The translations under genes were made by a program, and so were the position numbers. Shown one piece after another: positions 56,701 to 64,000 of a stretch of DNA of 64,000 bases. Where the stretch lies: positions 1 to 64,000 of the forward strand of contig DATGLD010000004.1 of NCBI GenBank assembly GCA_035294305.1. The letters run 5' to 3'. The notes below the pieces were generated by a model. It was given only the letters and a program-made list of their open reading frames with translations. It was not told the DNA's origin and did no database searches. Position 1 is the stretch's first letter; each line of letters starts with the position of its first letter. Source of the DNA: DASRBN01 sp035294305. GTDB taxonomy: Bacteria > Chloroflexota > Ktedonobacteria > Ktedonobacterales > Ktedonobacteraceae.

Positions 56701-57297
56701 GTCGAGCGAGACCTGGGCCTGGATAGGTACAGAGCGACCTACCTGTTGCATGGCACGGCGAATACCAGTAATCGCGGCCCGTACCTCCAGCATATCCTGG
56801 CTAGTTTCGATGAGCAGCACGTCTACGCCGCCTTCCAGCAAGGCAGTTGCCTGCTCGCGGAAGATTTCTACAAGCTGCTGGTACGTGATATTGCTCAAAA
56901 GCGGGTCACTGGATGATGGAAGCATACCTGTAGGGCCAATTGAACCGGCGACAAAGCGCGGCTGTTCAGGGGTGCTGTAGGCATCCGTCAGCCTTCGTGC
57001 CAGCTTTGCGGCTGTCAGATTAATTTCGTGTGTCAATGCGCCAAGGCCATATTCATCGAGTTTGAGACGGCTACCGGTAAAGGAATCGGTTTCCAACACA
57101 TCACAACCGGCTTCGAGAAAGCCGGTATGAATTTCTTCGATGACAGAGGGTTTTGCGAGCACAAGATATTCATTGCAGCCCTCGGTCGCCTGGCCACCGT
57201 AATCTTCTGCCGTCAGCTGGTAGCGTTGTATATTCGTGCCCATGGCGCCATCGTAGATTAAGACGCGCTGCGCCAGGGCTTCAAGAAATCTGCTCAT
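53710..57297 (-). CDS. metH: Cobalamin-dependent methionine synthase
   Basis: 1195 residues from ATG 57297, which has GGAGGG just upstream. All four modules are present. The homocysteine-binding barrel (about 1-320) has zinc Cys in LNCSTGPD and GGCCGNS (C295, C296). The pterin-binding domain spans about 340-620. The cobalamin domain has GDVHDIGKN with the lower-ligand H756, preceded by a helical cap. The reactivation domain reads RGRRYSWGYPAIPDLEDHE at the C-terminus. It converts homocysteine and methyltetrahydrofolate to methionine. The linker before the activation domain carries the low-complexity AAPAPENTARSRGG. Confidence 0.95.
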   Translation of the reverse strand: MSRFLEALAQRVLIYDGAMGTNIQRYQLTAEDYGGQATEGCNEYLVLAKPSVIEEIHTGFLEAGCDVLETDSFTGSRLKLDEYGLGALTHEINLTAAKLARRLTDAYSTPEQPRFVAGSIGPTGMLPSSSDPLLSNITYQQLVEIFREQATALLEGGVDVLLIETSQDMLEVRAAITGIRRAMQQVGRSVPIQAQVSLDTSGRMLLGTDIAAVMTTLVGLRVDIIGLNCSTGPDYMREPVRFLAENCPLPISTIPNAGIPLNVNGLAVYPTGPEEMAEALRDFITEFGVNIVGGCCGNSHEHLRAIVKACRTAPRRPRPIADNNFNNKVFANISLPFVSSGIRATALQQDPPPLLVGERVNGQGSRKAKQALIQDDYDTLLNIAREQVEGGAHVLDVCVALTERVDEVNQMAKTIKKLSMGIEAPLVIDSTEPDVIQAALETYPGRAIINSINMENGRQRIESVLPLAIEHGAAVVALTIDEIGMGKTTARKVEIAHKIYDICVHEYGLAPNALIFDTLTFPITTGQEELQTAAIETLEAIKRVKAELPGVLTILGVSNVSFGLKPHARAVLNSVFLYHAVKAGLDAAIVNPTHITPYAEIDAEQRQLAEDLIYNRPDALPHYIAYFEAHEPQKDDSSTKADPTEGMNIAERIHWQILHRRKEGIEPLIEQAIEERATEMGIRTSEAAVNVLNTVLLPAMKDVGDRFGAGELILPFVLQSAEVMKRAVSCLERFLEKKEGYTKGKVVLATVFGDVHDIGKNLVNTILSNNGYTVYDLGKQVPLNTILDKAIEVNADAIGLSALLVSTSKQMPLCVKELHKRDLKFPVIVGGAAINRSYGRRILFVDEQTPESAPVPYSPGVFYARDAFEGLEIVDRLTGDPAERASFIEQVQQEALRERFKKAAPAPENTARSRGGADVPSSSIRRDVSIPKPPFWGPRVLERIGIEDVAACMDFNTLYRLHWGGKAHGAEFARLVDEEFQPRLERMLLEARQLRYLQPKVIYGYFPCQSHGNDLIIYDPQVFPVSSEQRREITRFHFPRQGERERLCLADYFAAVDSGKIDVVALQVVTMGQPASEYVHELQQAGKYAEAYYTHGLAVEMAEGLAEYTNRVIRQELELEGTRGRRYSWGYPAIPDLEDHEKVFQLLPVQSSIGVNLTEAYQLVPEQSTAAIVVHHPQAVYFAIRATAEEVLTTQ

Positions 57298-57336
57298 TGA
57301 ACCCTCCGATCTTATACCCTGCACTCAATAAGTGTA

Positions 57337-57567
57337 TCAAGCTCTTAAACGGGGAATAGTTACATCCATATAGCGAGCCACCGCACGCGGTCTGGGGATT
57401 GGCCTCTGATTTGCCATCATTCCCTTTACATGCAATCCCATTGCTTCACGCATGTTCTTTTCGACATCTTCTAATGACTCGCCTGTCGCTACACATCCCG
57501 GTAAATCGGGGGCATAAGCGCGATAGTTATTCTCCCCTTTTTCGATCACGACGAGAAAGTGATACAT
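57337..57567 (-). CDS. HicB-like antitoxin domain protein (orphan)
   Basis: 76 residues from ATG 57567, the start that gives a standard HicB-like fold: MYHFLVVIEKGENNYRAYAPDLPGCVATGESLEDVEKNMREAM, the partial RNase H-like core of the UPF0150/HicB family. No hicA toxin is adjacent on either side, so it is an orphan or a stand-alone family member. The ORF can extend upstream to 57636, but those codons look like the former leader. A candidate extended -10 (TGATATAAT) precedes it. Confidence 0.75.
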   Translation of the reverse strand: MYHFLVVIEKGENNYRAYAPDLPGCVATGESLEDVEKNMREAMGLHVKGMMANQRPIPRPRAVARYMDVTIPRLRA

Positions 57568-57634
57568 GATATTTGTTCCCTTGAAAGGAGGTATTGTTTC
57601 AAGTATTCTGTCGTTTGTCTTATTGTCACCCGCC

Positions 57635-57643
57635 ATTATATCA
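57635..57643 (-). promoter_or_regulatory. Extended -10 element upstream of hicB-like gene
   Basis: On the reverse strand TGATATAAT lies about 70 bases before the ATG at 57567. This is a TATAAT with the TGN extension. No good -35 is present, as is usual for extended -10 promoters. Confidence 0.4.
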
Positions 57644-57651
57644 CGCGAGTT

Positions 57652-57969
57652 TTATTGGTTATCCTGTTCCGAGGGCCTCAGCAATTCCTCGCGAATATCA
57701 AAACGAGCTTTCAATACCTGTTCCTTTCCTGTATCCTCAATATAGGCGATAGTATTGATGGCGAGCTCCCAGTTGAAATCCTGGTCGTTCAACCAGCGAA
57801 CAATAGCCGGCAGATTCCCCCCGCTGATATCGCCGGAGCCTATGGTAATATGGGGTATCCATTGGTCGGGGTGATAATATTCCAGAGCGCCGGATGCTAA
57901 TGGCGAAATTTTGTTCCAGAGGGCTTTTTGTTCGACCTTTTTGAATGACTTGTGGCTACATGGTTTGAT
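57652..57969 (-). pseudogene. Truncated 2'-5' RNA ligase superfamily gene (C-terminal half)
   Basis: The reverse frame from 57969 to the stop at 57652-57654 has no ATG and begins directly after the vapC-like stop codon, in the same frame. The translation contains HPDQWIPHITIGSGDIS, with the second HxTx motif (His about 57851), then LAINTIAYIEDT and the conserved closing strand. This is the C-terminal half of a LigT/2'-5' RNA ligase (cyclic phosphodiesterase) protein. The N-terminal half with the first HxTx motif is gone. It is probably a dead remnant cut by the neighbouring toxin-antitoxin insertion. Confidence 0.75.
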
Positions 57970-58404
57970 TTAATAATCATCCAGGGTATGAATCCAGTCT
58001 AGCTGGCCCTTTATCGCTCTCTTTAAACGAGAATCGGCTGTCCAGAGTTCACACTCCTCGCGCTCAGCTAAAGCGAGAAAATGTGAGTCATAACTGGCTG
58101 GCAAACTGAATCGATGTGCAAATTCTACAGCATGCATACTAAGGGCTAAGTCAGCTGAGAAGTCGAAAACGATTCCTGTCATCACCACATCCCGCAGGCT
58201 TTTTCTGGCGATCTCGATAGTATATTTGCCCTTGCGCACATCCTGATAAAGAATGTTAGCTGCCTCGTAAGCAAGTAAAGCCGGAGCGAGCATCTCAACC
58301 TGCTCATTACTCCAATGTGTCAGTAATGCAAGAGCTTTATCTGAATCTGGTTCTTTCAATATCCACTTAAGAACCACACTGGTATCTACTACCACTTTTC
58401 TCAT
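57970..58404 (-). CDS. PIN-domain toxin (VapC-like ribonuclease)
   Basis: 144 residues. The PIN acidic residues are visible in VVDTSVVLKW (Asp near residue 7), the AYEAANIL Glu (about 46), the SYDSHFLALAE Asp (about 105) and WTADSRLKRA Asp (about 121). The VapC family cleaves RNA such as tRNA or rRNA when free of antitoxin. The start overlaps the antitoxin stop (ATGA). Its stop codon is immediately followed in frame by the truncated RNA ligase remnant. Confidence 0.88.
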   Translation of the reverse strand: MRKVVVDTSVVLKWILKEPDSDKALALLTHWSNEQVEMLAPALLAYEAANILYQDVRKGKYTIEIARKSLRDVVMTGIVFDFSADLALSMHAVEFAHRFSLPASYDSHFLALAEREECELWTADSRLKRAIKGQLDWIHTLDDY

Positions 58405-58748
58405 CGCTGCTCGCGTAACTCCTCTAGATAATTTGTACGTTCGTCACGCATTTGCCGAACTCTTTCTGCTGAGTCTTCAAAAAGCTGGCCCCCACTTTCC
58501 TGTATAATTCGTTCGCGTACCTGAAGAACCCGTTGGACATATTCAGGTGTGACAGGATGCCTTTCCTGTTTCTTCGCACTTGTTTCTGGTAGAACTGCCT
58601 CATCCAGAATACGTCCCAGGTATTCGCTGATCGACAGGTCGTTCTGTGCCGCTGCCAGCTTGATACGCCGGCGCAATTCGGGTGTGACGTCTATCGTAAT
58701 GCGTGAGCGTTTCGCGGCCCTGTTTTCCGAATTATCTTTGTAGGACAT
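58401..58748 (-). CDS. VapB-like antitoxin with ribbon-helix-helix domain
   Basis: About 115 residues from ATG 58748, chosen because GGAAGG lies five bases upstream. The upstream ATG 58769 lacks such a site. The N-terminal RHH-type stretch AKRSRITIDVTPELRRRIKLAAAQNDLSISEYLGRIL would bind DNA and autoregulate, and the C-terminal helical tail would wrap the PIN toxin. It overlaps vapC by four bases, the usual TA organisation. Confidence 0.85.
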   Translation of the reverse strand: MSYKDNSENRAAKRSRITIDVTPELRRRIKLAAAQNDLSISEYLGRILDEAVLPETSAKKQERHPVTPEYVQRVLQVRERIIQESGGQLFEDSAERVRQMRDERTNYLEELREQR

Positions 58749-58813
58749 GTCTTCCTTCCGTAGTGCCATAATTGAGTGTACCTGCCTCTCTACAAGTTTT
58801 TCTAAGTACGCTT

Positions 58814-58842
58814 ATTACAGCACAACCAGGGTGACACGTCAA
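58814..58842 (-). promoter_or_regulatory. Sigma70-type promoter of the VapBC-like pair
   Basis: On the reverse strand TTGACG (58837-58842) and TGTAAT (58814-58819) are 17 bases apart, about 65 bases before the antitoxin start. Confidence 0.5.
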
Positions 58843-58893
58843 TAACTCTCCCTGGCTATTTATATATTTGGTGACAATCAGTCATAATTTTCC

Positions 58894-59012
58894 TATGGGT
58901 GCTGCTGACAAGGGATGCTCATACATTGTATGAGCAAACCGGCTTCGTCAGGCCAAAGACGCCGGAGCGCTACATGGAGAAGCATTTCCCCGATGTTTAT
59001 AAACCTATATAA
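58894..59012 (+). pseudogene. C-terminal remnant of a GNAT acetyltransferase
   Basis: A forward frame without a start reads LWVLLTRDAHTLYEQTGF, then RPKTPERYMEKHFPDVYKPI and a stop at 59010-59012. The DAHxLYxxxGF block and the ERYMEKHFPDVY tail are characteristic of the C-terminus of a GNAT N-acetyltransferase. The acetyl-CoA-binding core upstream is missing. A strong terminator follows in the same direction, probably the original one. The rest of the 58770-59095 gap holds only the VapBC promoter. Confidence 0.7.
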
Positions 59013-59047
59013 TTACCATACCTTATGAGCAATCTACAAGGTGAAGG

Positions 59048-59095
59048 TACAGGTTCCAGGACATCATTGAGATTGTCCTGGAACCTGTATTTTTT
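59048..59095 (+). terminator. Strong intrinsic terminator
   Basis: Sixteen-base arms (59048-59063 and 59074-59089) pair perfectly around a 10-base loop, followed by six T. It faces forward, fitting the GNAT remnant, and the A-run before the stem on the other strand makes it potentially bidirectional for the ybjQ-like gene that ends at 59096. Confidence 0.85.
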
Positions 59096-59533
59096 CTAAC
59101 CTGCGGGAATCATTACCCTGCCCTGTCCCGTTGGGGGCATGTTGGGGCCGCTGCCGACCCAGCGTACTGCTGTGCCTATAGCAGTCACTTCCATCCATTC
59201 GTTGTTATGCAAAAACTCTATCTTGATATCGACGCCGATCACGCCGTCCGCTCCAAGCTGGTCGGCCTCGAATTGCATGCGGCTCAATGCCAGTTCGCGT
59301 GCCTGGTACATCAGTTGTGAATATTCTTTCAGTTCGCCCTGGAAATTGCTCTTGACTCCGACTAACCAGTTGCGAATCGCTCCCATCGAGTAGATGCAGT
59401 TCCCGATCACCAATCCCATCGGCTGGAAGCCTTTATCAACCACGAGCCAGAACTCCTGGCCAGTCAGGTCGGAGGTAAAGGCCCGTCCTCGATAGCCCGG
59501 TCGAATATCCATCGCGTTACGCGGTTCACCCAT
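59096..59533 (-). CDS. YbjQ family (DUF74) heavy-metal-binding-like protein
   Basis: 145 residues. The YbjQ/UPF0145 pattern is present in GLVIGNCIYSMG, the helix ELKEYSQLMYQARELALSRMQFEADQLGADGVIGVDIKIEF, and the closing EVTAIGTAVRW strand. The family forms small oligomers sometimes described as metal-binding, but no function has been proven. The C-terminal PPTGQGRVMIPAG tail is unusual. Confidence 0.8.
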   Translation of the reverse strand: MGEPRNAMDIRPGYRGRAFTSDLTGQEFWLVVDKGFQPMGLVIGNCIYSMGAIRNWLVGVKSNFQGELKEYSQLMYQARELALSRMQFEADQLGADGVIGVDIKIEFLHNNEWMEVTAIGTAVRWVGSGPNMPPTGQGRVMIPAG

Positions 59534-59644
59534 GGTACTTTGCCTCGCTTTCCTTTCATATAGTCAAACCACATAAAACAATACCTGTGCTTGCTAGCAT
59601 AGGGTATCAATTGCAGGGATGTCAACAGTCGTACAGCAATTGCT

Positions 59645-59815
59645 GGTGTGGTGTATGAGTTGGAGGGCGACCACCTACAGCAAAGTGGAGGAAAGCACAC
59701 TCGCCAAAGCAAAATCCCGGTGTGGTGTATGAGTTGGAGGGCGTACCCTGGTGGTCGTCCTCCGATACTCGCTGTAGCATTCTCATGTTCTTGTCGTAGT
59801 CGCCCTCCGATACTC
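59645..59815. repeat. Direct and inverted repeat block upstream of mutS
   Basis: A 25-base unit beginning GGTGTGGTGTATGAGTTGG occurs at 59645-59669 and again, identical, at 59719-59743. A second pair, CCTCCGATACTC, occurs at 59759-59770 and 59804-59815. CGCCCTCC within it is the complement of the GGAGGGCG end of the first unit, so the block has both direct and inverted character. The 427-base gap before mutS holds no supported gene; a reverse frame exists but consists of these repeats. Confidence 0.7.
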
Positions 59816-59851
59816 TTCTGGCCCCCAAATTGTACCGCTGAGTACCGGATT

Positions 59852-59878
59852 TTGACAAGATTGGCGGAATGATATAAA
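59852..59878 (+). promoter_or_regulatory. Candidate promoter of mutS
   Basis: TTGACA (59852-59857) and TATAAA (59873-59878), the latter preceded by TGA as an extended -10. The spacer is 15 bases, shorter than usual, but the extended -10 can compensate. The start codon is about 80 bases downstream. Confidence 0.5.
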
Positions 59879-59960
59879 GTACAAGTGTTTCAATTGAGAA
59901 CAGGCATTTTATGACAGACAAATGATCGCACACTAACCGGAAACGGTGAAAAGGAAATCT

Positions 59961-62711
59961 ATGTCGACGCCGGCTCGCAAACAATATCTGGATATGAAAA
60001 GTAAATATCCCGATGCGATCTTGCTTTACCAGGTTGGGGACTTCTATGAGACATTCGATGAGGATGCCTCTATTGCTTCGCGCGAGCTACAGATTGTGCT
60101 GACTTCTCGCTCATATGGCGACGAGAAACACGTGCCACTGGCAGGCATACCACTGCACGCGCTGGAAAATTACGTAGGCAAGCTGGTGCAGCGCGGCTAC
60201 AAAGTGGCGATTTGCGACCAGGTGGGCGAGGTCGGCAAGGGCCATCAACCGGTTGAACGTGCGGTAACGCGTATTTTGACAGCAGGGACGTTGTCTGAGC
60301 CAAATCTGTTGCCCATGCGCCAGAACAATTACCTGGCGGCCATTGCGCATGGACGCTCACAAACAGGGCTGGCCTCGGTTGATGTGAGTATGGGCGATTT
60401 TAGCGTGACATGGTTCACACCTGATGAGTTACCGGCGGCCCTGGAAGCAGAATTGCAGCGCATTGCTCCAAGTGAATGTTTGATTGCGGAGGGCAGTAAT
60501 CCCGATGCCTGGCAGTTTCCCTCTGAGACGATGACGAAGACACCGTGCCCGCAGTATTTCTTTGAGCTGGAAGCGGCGCGCGCAAGATTGTGCAGGCTTT
60601 TCGGCGTGCAGTCGCTCGATGCCTATGGCTGCTCGCAGGTTCCCCAGGCTATCGCGGCCGCTGGAGCAATCGTGGCGTATCTCGAGAAGATGAATGGCAA
60701 ACTGCTCTCACTTTTGACCGGGCTGCGTTCATATCGCATGGAAAACTATATGGTGCTGGATGCCCATACGCAGCGCAATCTTGACCTTTTGCAGGGAGCG
60801 CGCAGCGGCTCGTTACAGGGCAGCCTGTTGGGCGTACTGGATCACACACTCACACCTATGGGCGCAAGACAATTGCGAAGAGCAATTACACAGCCATTGC
60901 TCGACCTGAACCAGCTTGAGGCAAGATTGGAGGGCGTCGAAGAATTATATGAAAGTCCGGCCATGCGCAGCCGCTTCACGATATGCTTACAGAAGCTGGG
61001 CGACCTGGAACGTATCGCGGGGCGAGTGCGGCAGGGAACGGCTGTGCCACGTGAAATGCTGGCTCTGTGCGATTACCTGCTCATCATCCCGCAATTGTAT
61101 GAGTTGCTGCGCGGCTGCGATTCGTCATTGCTCCTAGAACTGGCTGGTGAGCTTGATGCAAATGCGTGTCCGCAGGTAGGCGAATTGATCAATCGGGCCC
61201 TGACCCATGCTGGTGAGGGGGATGAACAGGAAGAAGATGGACGCCTGATACGCGCCGGATTCAATGCCGAACTCGACGAGCTGATCGCCTCGATTCGCGA
61301 CTCGCGGCGCTGGATTTTGTCGCTGGAGGGGCGTGAGCGGGCGCGCACCGGCATTCAAAAGCACCTCAAAGTAGGATTCAACAAAGTCTTTGGCTATTAT
61401 ATCGAGGTCAGCAACGGCAAATTGGGTATGGTTCCACCCGATTACATGCGCAAGCAGACGCTGGTCAATGCCGAGCGCTTTATCACGCCCGAACTGAAAG
61501 AACACGAGGCGCGCATTTTGAGCGCGGAAGAGCGTATCGAAGAGATGGAGCGCAGTATCTATGCCGACCTGCTGCGCCAACTGGGCGTCTACTATCCTCA
61601 ACTGATGGCAATTGCTACGGCCGTTGCTCAGGTGGACGTGCTCTTGAGCTTTGCGGAGGTCGCCGCGCGCCAGGGGTATGTGCGTCCGAAGGTAGAGCAG
61701 GGGAGCAGCATAGAGATCATCGGAGGGCGGCACCCTGTGGTTGAGTTCGCGCTTGACGGCGATGCTTTCATTCCTAACAATGCCATGCTTGACGCGGAAA
61801 ATGAAACTCGTATCCTGCTTTTGACCGGCCCGAATATGGCAGGAAAATCGACGTATCTGAGGCAGGTAGCTCTCATCACCCTTTTAGCGCAGATTGGCAG
61901 CTTCGTACCGGCACGCAGCGCGCGTATCGGGCTGGTGGATCGCATTTTTACCCGCGTGGGCGCTGAAGATGATATTGCATCAGGCAAAAGCACTTTCATG
62001 GTTGAAATGGAGGAGACGGCTACCATCCTGCATCATGCCACGCGGCACAGCCTGATTATCCTCGATGAAATTGGCAGGGGAACCAGTACTTATGATGGCC
62101 TGGCGATTGCGCGCGCAGTAGTCGAACACCTGCACAATGTGACGGGGGCGCGCACGCTCTTTGCCACGCATTATCATGAACTGGCCGAAATGGCCAGGGA
62201 GTTGTCGCACCTGCGCGTCTATACGATGGCGATTAGCGAAGATGAGCAGGGGGAGATCGTCTTTCTCCATCGCGTGACACCTGGAAGTCTGGGGCGCAGT
62301 TATGGTGTTCACGTGGCAAAGCTGGCCGGTATGCCTCTGAGCATCGTCCGCCGCGCCGAAGAAGTTTTGAAAGGCCTGGAGTCCGGCAAGGAAGAGGCGG
62401 CGCCTGTGATAGTTGCCGGAAATGGGTTTATGAGGGCAACAAATGGGAATGGGTTACTGAAGGTTGCTGATGGAAGCGGTCACTACGCAATCATGCATGA
62501 CCACGGAGCGGAAAGTGCTGTGTCCCAATTCACCACTCCCACAAAAGAATACCGGTGGCAAAGCGAAGAGGCTCGCCTGGCCGCGCAGAGAATTGAGCAG
62601 GCCGAAGGAGGCTCACTCGATCTTGATAGCGTTGATGTTTGCGCCATTACGCCGCTCGACGCGCTCAATTTGATTTTCGCCTTGCAGAAGAAGAGAAGAT
62701 CGTTCAAGTAA
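59961..62711 (+). CDS. mutS: DNA mismatch repair protein MutS
   Basis: About 916 residues from ATG 59961 (AAAAGGAAA just before). The N-terminal mismatch-binding domain has the Phe-x-Glu motif in GDFYETF. The connector, lever and clamp domains follow, then the ATPase with GPNMAGKST (about residue 626), the Walker B LIILDEIGRGTSTYDG and the HTH LATHYHEL-type segment. The C-terminal tail after KGLESGKEE is longer than in many MutS proteins and ends in the conserved LDALNLIFALQ dimerisation helix. It is followed 16 bases later by mutL. Confidence 0.95.
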   Translation: MSTPARKQYLDMKSKYPDAILLYQVGDFYETFDEDASIASRELQIVLTSRSYGDEKHVPLAGIPLHALENYVGKLVQRGYKVAICDQVGEVGKGHQPVERAVTRILTAGTLSEPNLLPMRQNNYLAAIAHGRSQTGLASVDVSMGDFSVTWFTPDELPAALEAELQRIAPSECLIAEGSNPDAWQFPSETMTKTPCPQYFFELEAARARLCRLFGVQSLDAYGCSQVPQAIAAAGAIVAYLEKMNGKLLSLLTGLRSYRMENYMVLDAHTQRNLDLLQGARSGSLQGSLLGVLDHTLTPMGARQLRRAITQPLLDLNQLEARLEGVEELYESPAMRSRFTICLQKLGDLERIAGRVRQGTAVPREMLALCDYLLIIPQLYELLRGCDSSLLLELAGELDANACPQVGELINRALTHAGEGDEQEEDGRLIRAGFNAELDELIASIRDSRRWILSLEGRERARTGIQKHLKVGFNKVFGYYIEVSNGKLGMVPPDYMRKQTLVNAERFITPELKEHEARILSAEERIEEMERSIYADLLRQLGVYYPQLMAIATAVAQVDVLLSFAEVAARQGYVRPKVEQGSSIEIIGGRHPVVEFALDGDAFIPNNAMLDAENETRILLLTGPNMAGKSTYLRQVALITLLAQIGSFVPARSARIGLVDRIFTRVGAEDDIASGKSTFMVEMEETATILHHATRHSLIILDEIGRGTSTYDGLAIARAVVEHLHNVTGARTLFATHYHELAEMARELSHLRVYTMAISEDEQGEIVFLHRVTPGSLGRSYGVHVAKLAGMPLSIVRRAEEVLKGLESGKEEAAPVIVAGNGFMRATNGNGLLKVADGSGHYAIMHDHGAESAVSQFTTPTKEYRWQSEEARLAAQRIEQAEGGSLDLDSVDVCAITPLDALNLIFALQKKRRSFK

Positions 62712-62726
62712 GAAAGCATACCTGAA

Positions 62727-64000
62727 TGCCTATAACCTACTCATCACGCGCCCCTATTCTGCCCTTACCTCAGGATGTCGCTGAACGCATAGCGGCGGGC
62801 GAAGTGATCGAGCGACCTGTATCGGTGGTGAAGGAGTTGGTAGAGAACGCTCTGGACGCGGGTGCAACCGAGGTGCGTGTAGAAATACGCGGTGGGGGCA
62901 TGCGCCTGATTCGCGTTACCGACGATGGCTGCGGAATTCCTGAAGATGAGTTGGAGCGAGCCAGCGCGCGTCATAACACAAGTAAAATCAATCGCCTCGA
63001 AGACCTGGAACACCTGCATACGCTGGGTTTTCGAGGCGAAGCGCTGGCAAGTATTGCCGCCGTCTCAGAATTGACTCTGCTGAGCCGTGCCATCGAAACC
63101 GAGACGATGGGCGAGGAACACCCGGCGCTGTTTATTACCTGGCGCGGGGGTGAAGTAACGCAGCGCGGGCGGAAAGCGCGTCTGCATGGCACGACAGTAA
63201 CCGTGCGCGACCTGTTCTATAATGTGCCTGCTCGTTTGAAGTTTATGCGCGGCGCTCGTACCGAGGCCGGGCATATCGAGCGATTGTTGCGCCGTTACGC
63301 GGTGGGTTATCCAGGCGTGCGCTTTCATCTCACTATTGAAGAACATGCGGCCTTGCAGACGGGCGGTTCTGGAAATCTCGCTACCACGCTCGCGGAACTC
63401 TACCATCTTCCCCTTGCTGAAATGCTCAATCCAATAGCGGTCAATACCGATGAAGATTCTGCTCATGCGTTTGCTTTGCATGGCTACATTGGGAATCGCG
63501 CGCTGGCACAGAATAATCGCCAGCATGTAACGCTGTTCGTCAATGGGCGCTGGGTGCAGTCGCGGCCATTGCAGGAAGCGCTCGAGGCAGGTTATCGCGG
63601 GTTGCTGCCAAAAGGCAAACATCCGTTGCTGGTACTGCATGTCGATCTCCCAACTGAGGATGTGGACGTCAATGTGCATCCTGCCAAGACAGAGGTAAAG
63701 CTGCTGCACGAAGCTGAGGTGATCGAGGCAATGACGAAGGCGATACGGGGGGTGTTAGAACGCAGTCCCGCCTTACCGGAAGAGGCGCAGTTTCCCGGCC
63801 CTCAACTGGTCTATCAGCGTCGTTTACCCGGTGTGAGGCGACGAGGGCTGCATGTTTCCGAATCAGCGGAGCATTACTCGGTCGAAAAGCCTGACCCGGG
63901 TGCGGCTGAGGTGCTGGCCACACTGCGTCCCCTGGCCCAGTTGCAGCAGGCGGTTATCCTGGCCGAGGCGCCGGATGGCAGTCTGTACCTGATTGATCAG
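62727..64000 (+). CDS. mutL: DNA mismatch repair protein MutL (cut by right edge)
   Basis: The first about 424 residues are visible. The GHKL ATPase motifs are ENALDAGAT with the catalytic-site Asn and Asp, DDGCGIPEDEL, HNTSKI and GFRGEALASIAAV. DNA-contact elements and a KTEVKLLHE motif follow near residue 330, and then the linker. The start at ATG 62727 matches the conserved start of MutL (ILPLPQDVAERIAAGEVI). The last codons show the C-terminal domain beginning before the window ends. Co-transcription with mutS is likely. Confidence 0.95.

Noticed and set aside
59622..59984. Reverse-strand 120-residue protein
   Set aside because: The frame consists of the repeat block and the mutS leader, shows no domain, and lies over the mutS promoter.

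Overview
The window looks like a chromosomal segment of a bacterium from the phylum Chloroflexota, most plausibly a filamentous, spore-forming Ktedonobacteria-type organism. This is an inference from gene content: a PknB-like kinase with an extracellular sensor, a MoxR/DUF58/VWA membrane cluster, a STAND (NB-ARC) regulator, a fused ECF ATPase, menaquinone prenylation, and PspA and flotillin stress proteins. Nothing here is a taxonomic marker such as rRNA, so the assignment is tentative. No rRNA, tRNA or CRISPR array was recognised.

Layout. 1-9 kb: the end of an unknown protein, a Uma2-family nuclease, then a same-strand run of acyl-CoA synthetase, TrzA/MTA-deaminase-like amidohydrolase, Ser/Thr kinase and dihydropyrimidinase, with a reverse-strand SDR and MenA prenyltransferase behind it. 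10.3-23.2 kb: a class I lanthipeptide island. It has a divergent STAND regulator, a 64-residue precursor with an extraordinary Cys/Thr/Ser-alternating core, LanC, a full-length LanB, a LanT-type ABC exporter, an unknown 297-residue protein, and a two-gene ABC exporter that is probably for immunity. 23.3-36.5 kb: one long reverse-strand cluster of a secreted/membrane protein, an ABC-2 ATPase and permease, a coiled-coil membrane protein, a MoxR ATPase, a DUF58 protein and two VWA membrane proteins. 36.8-40.9 kb: an ECF vitamin-type transporter (T, fused A-A', S) downstream of rpiA. 41-47.9 kb: a REC-PATAN-roadblock regulator, PspA, flotillin, an NfeD-like protein, a small membrane protein and an XRE regulator. 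47.9-57.3 kb: a glycosyltransferase, a penicillin-acylase family hydrolase, cysS and metH, bracketed at 47.9 and 53.6 kb by two inverted copies of a 127-bp MITE-like element, each with a 7-bp target duplication. 57.3-59.5 kb: a decayed strip with an orphan HicB, a truncated 2'-5' RNA ligase, a VapBC-type toxin-antitoxin pair, a GNAT remnant with its terminator, and a YbjQ protein. 59.6-64 kb: a repeat-rich leader, then mutS and the start of mutL, which runs off the right edge.

How the genes work together. In the lanthipeptide island LanB would dehydrate Ser/Thr of the precursor, LanC would close thioether rings, and the 606-residue ABC protein would export the product. The second ABC pair probably protects the producer, and the divergent STAND protein is the obvious candidate regulator. 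No YcaO or azoline dehydrogenase is present, so a thiopeptide or linear azole product is unlikely despite the cysteine-rich core. The reverse-strand 23-36 kb cluster resembles MoxR-VWA systems, where an AAA ATPase and VWA proteins remodel membrane-associated targets. Its substrate is unknown.
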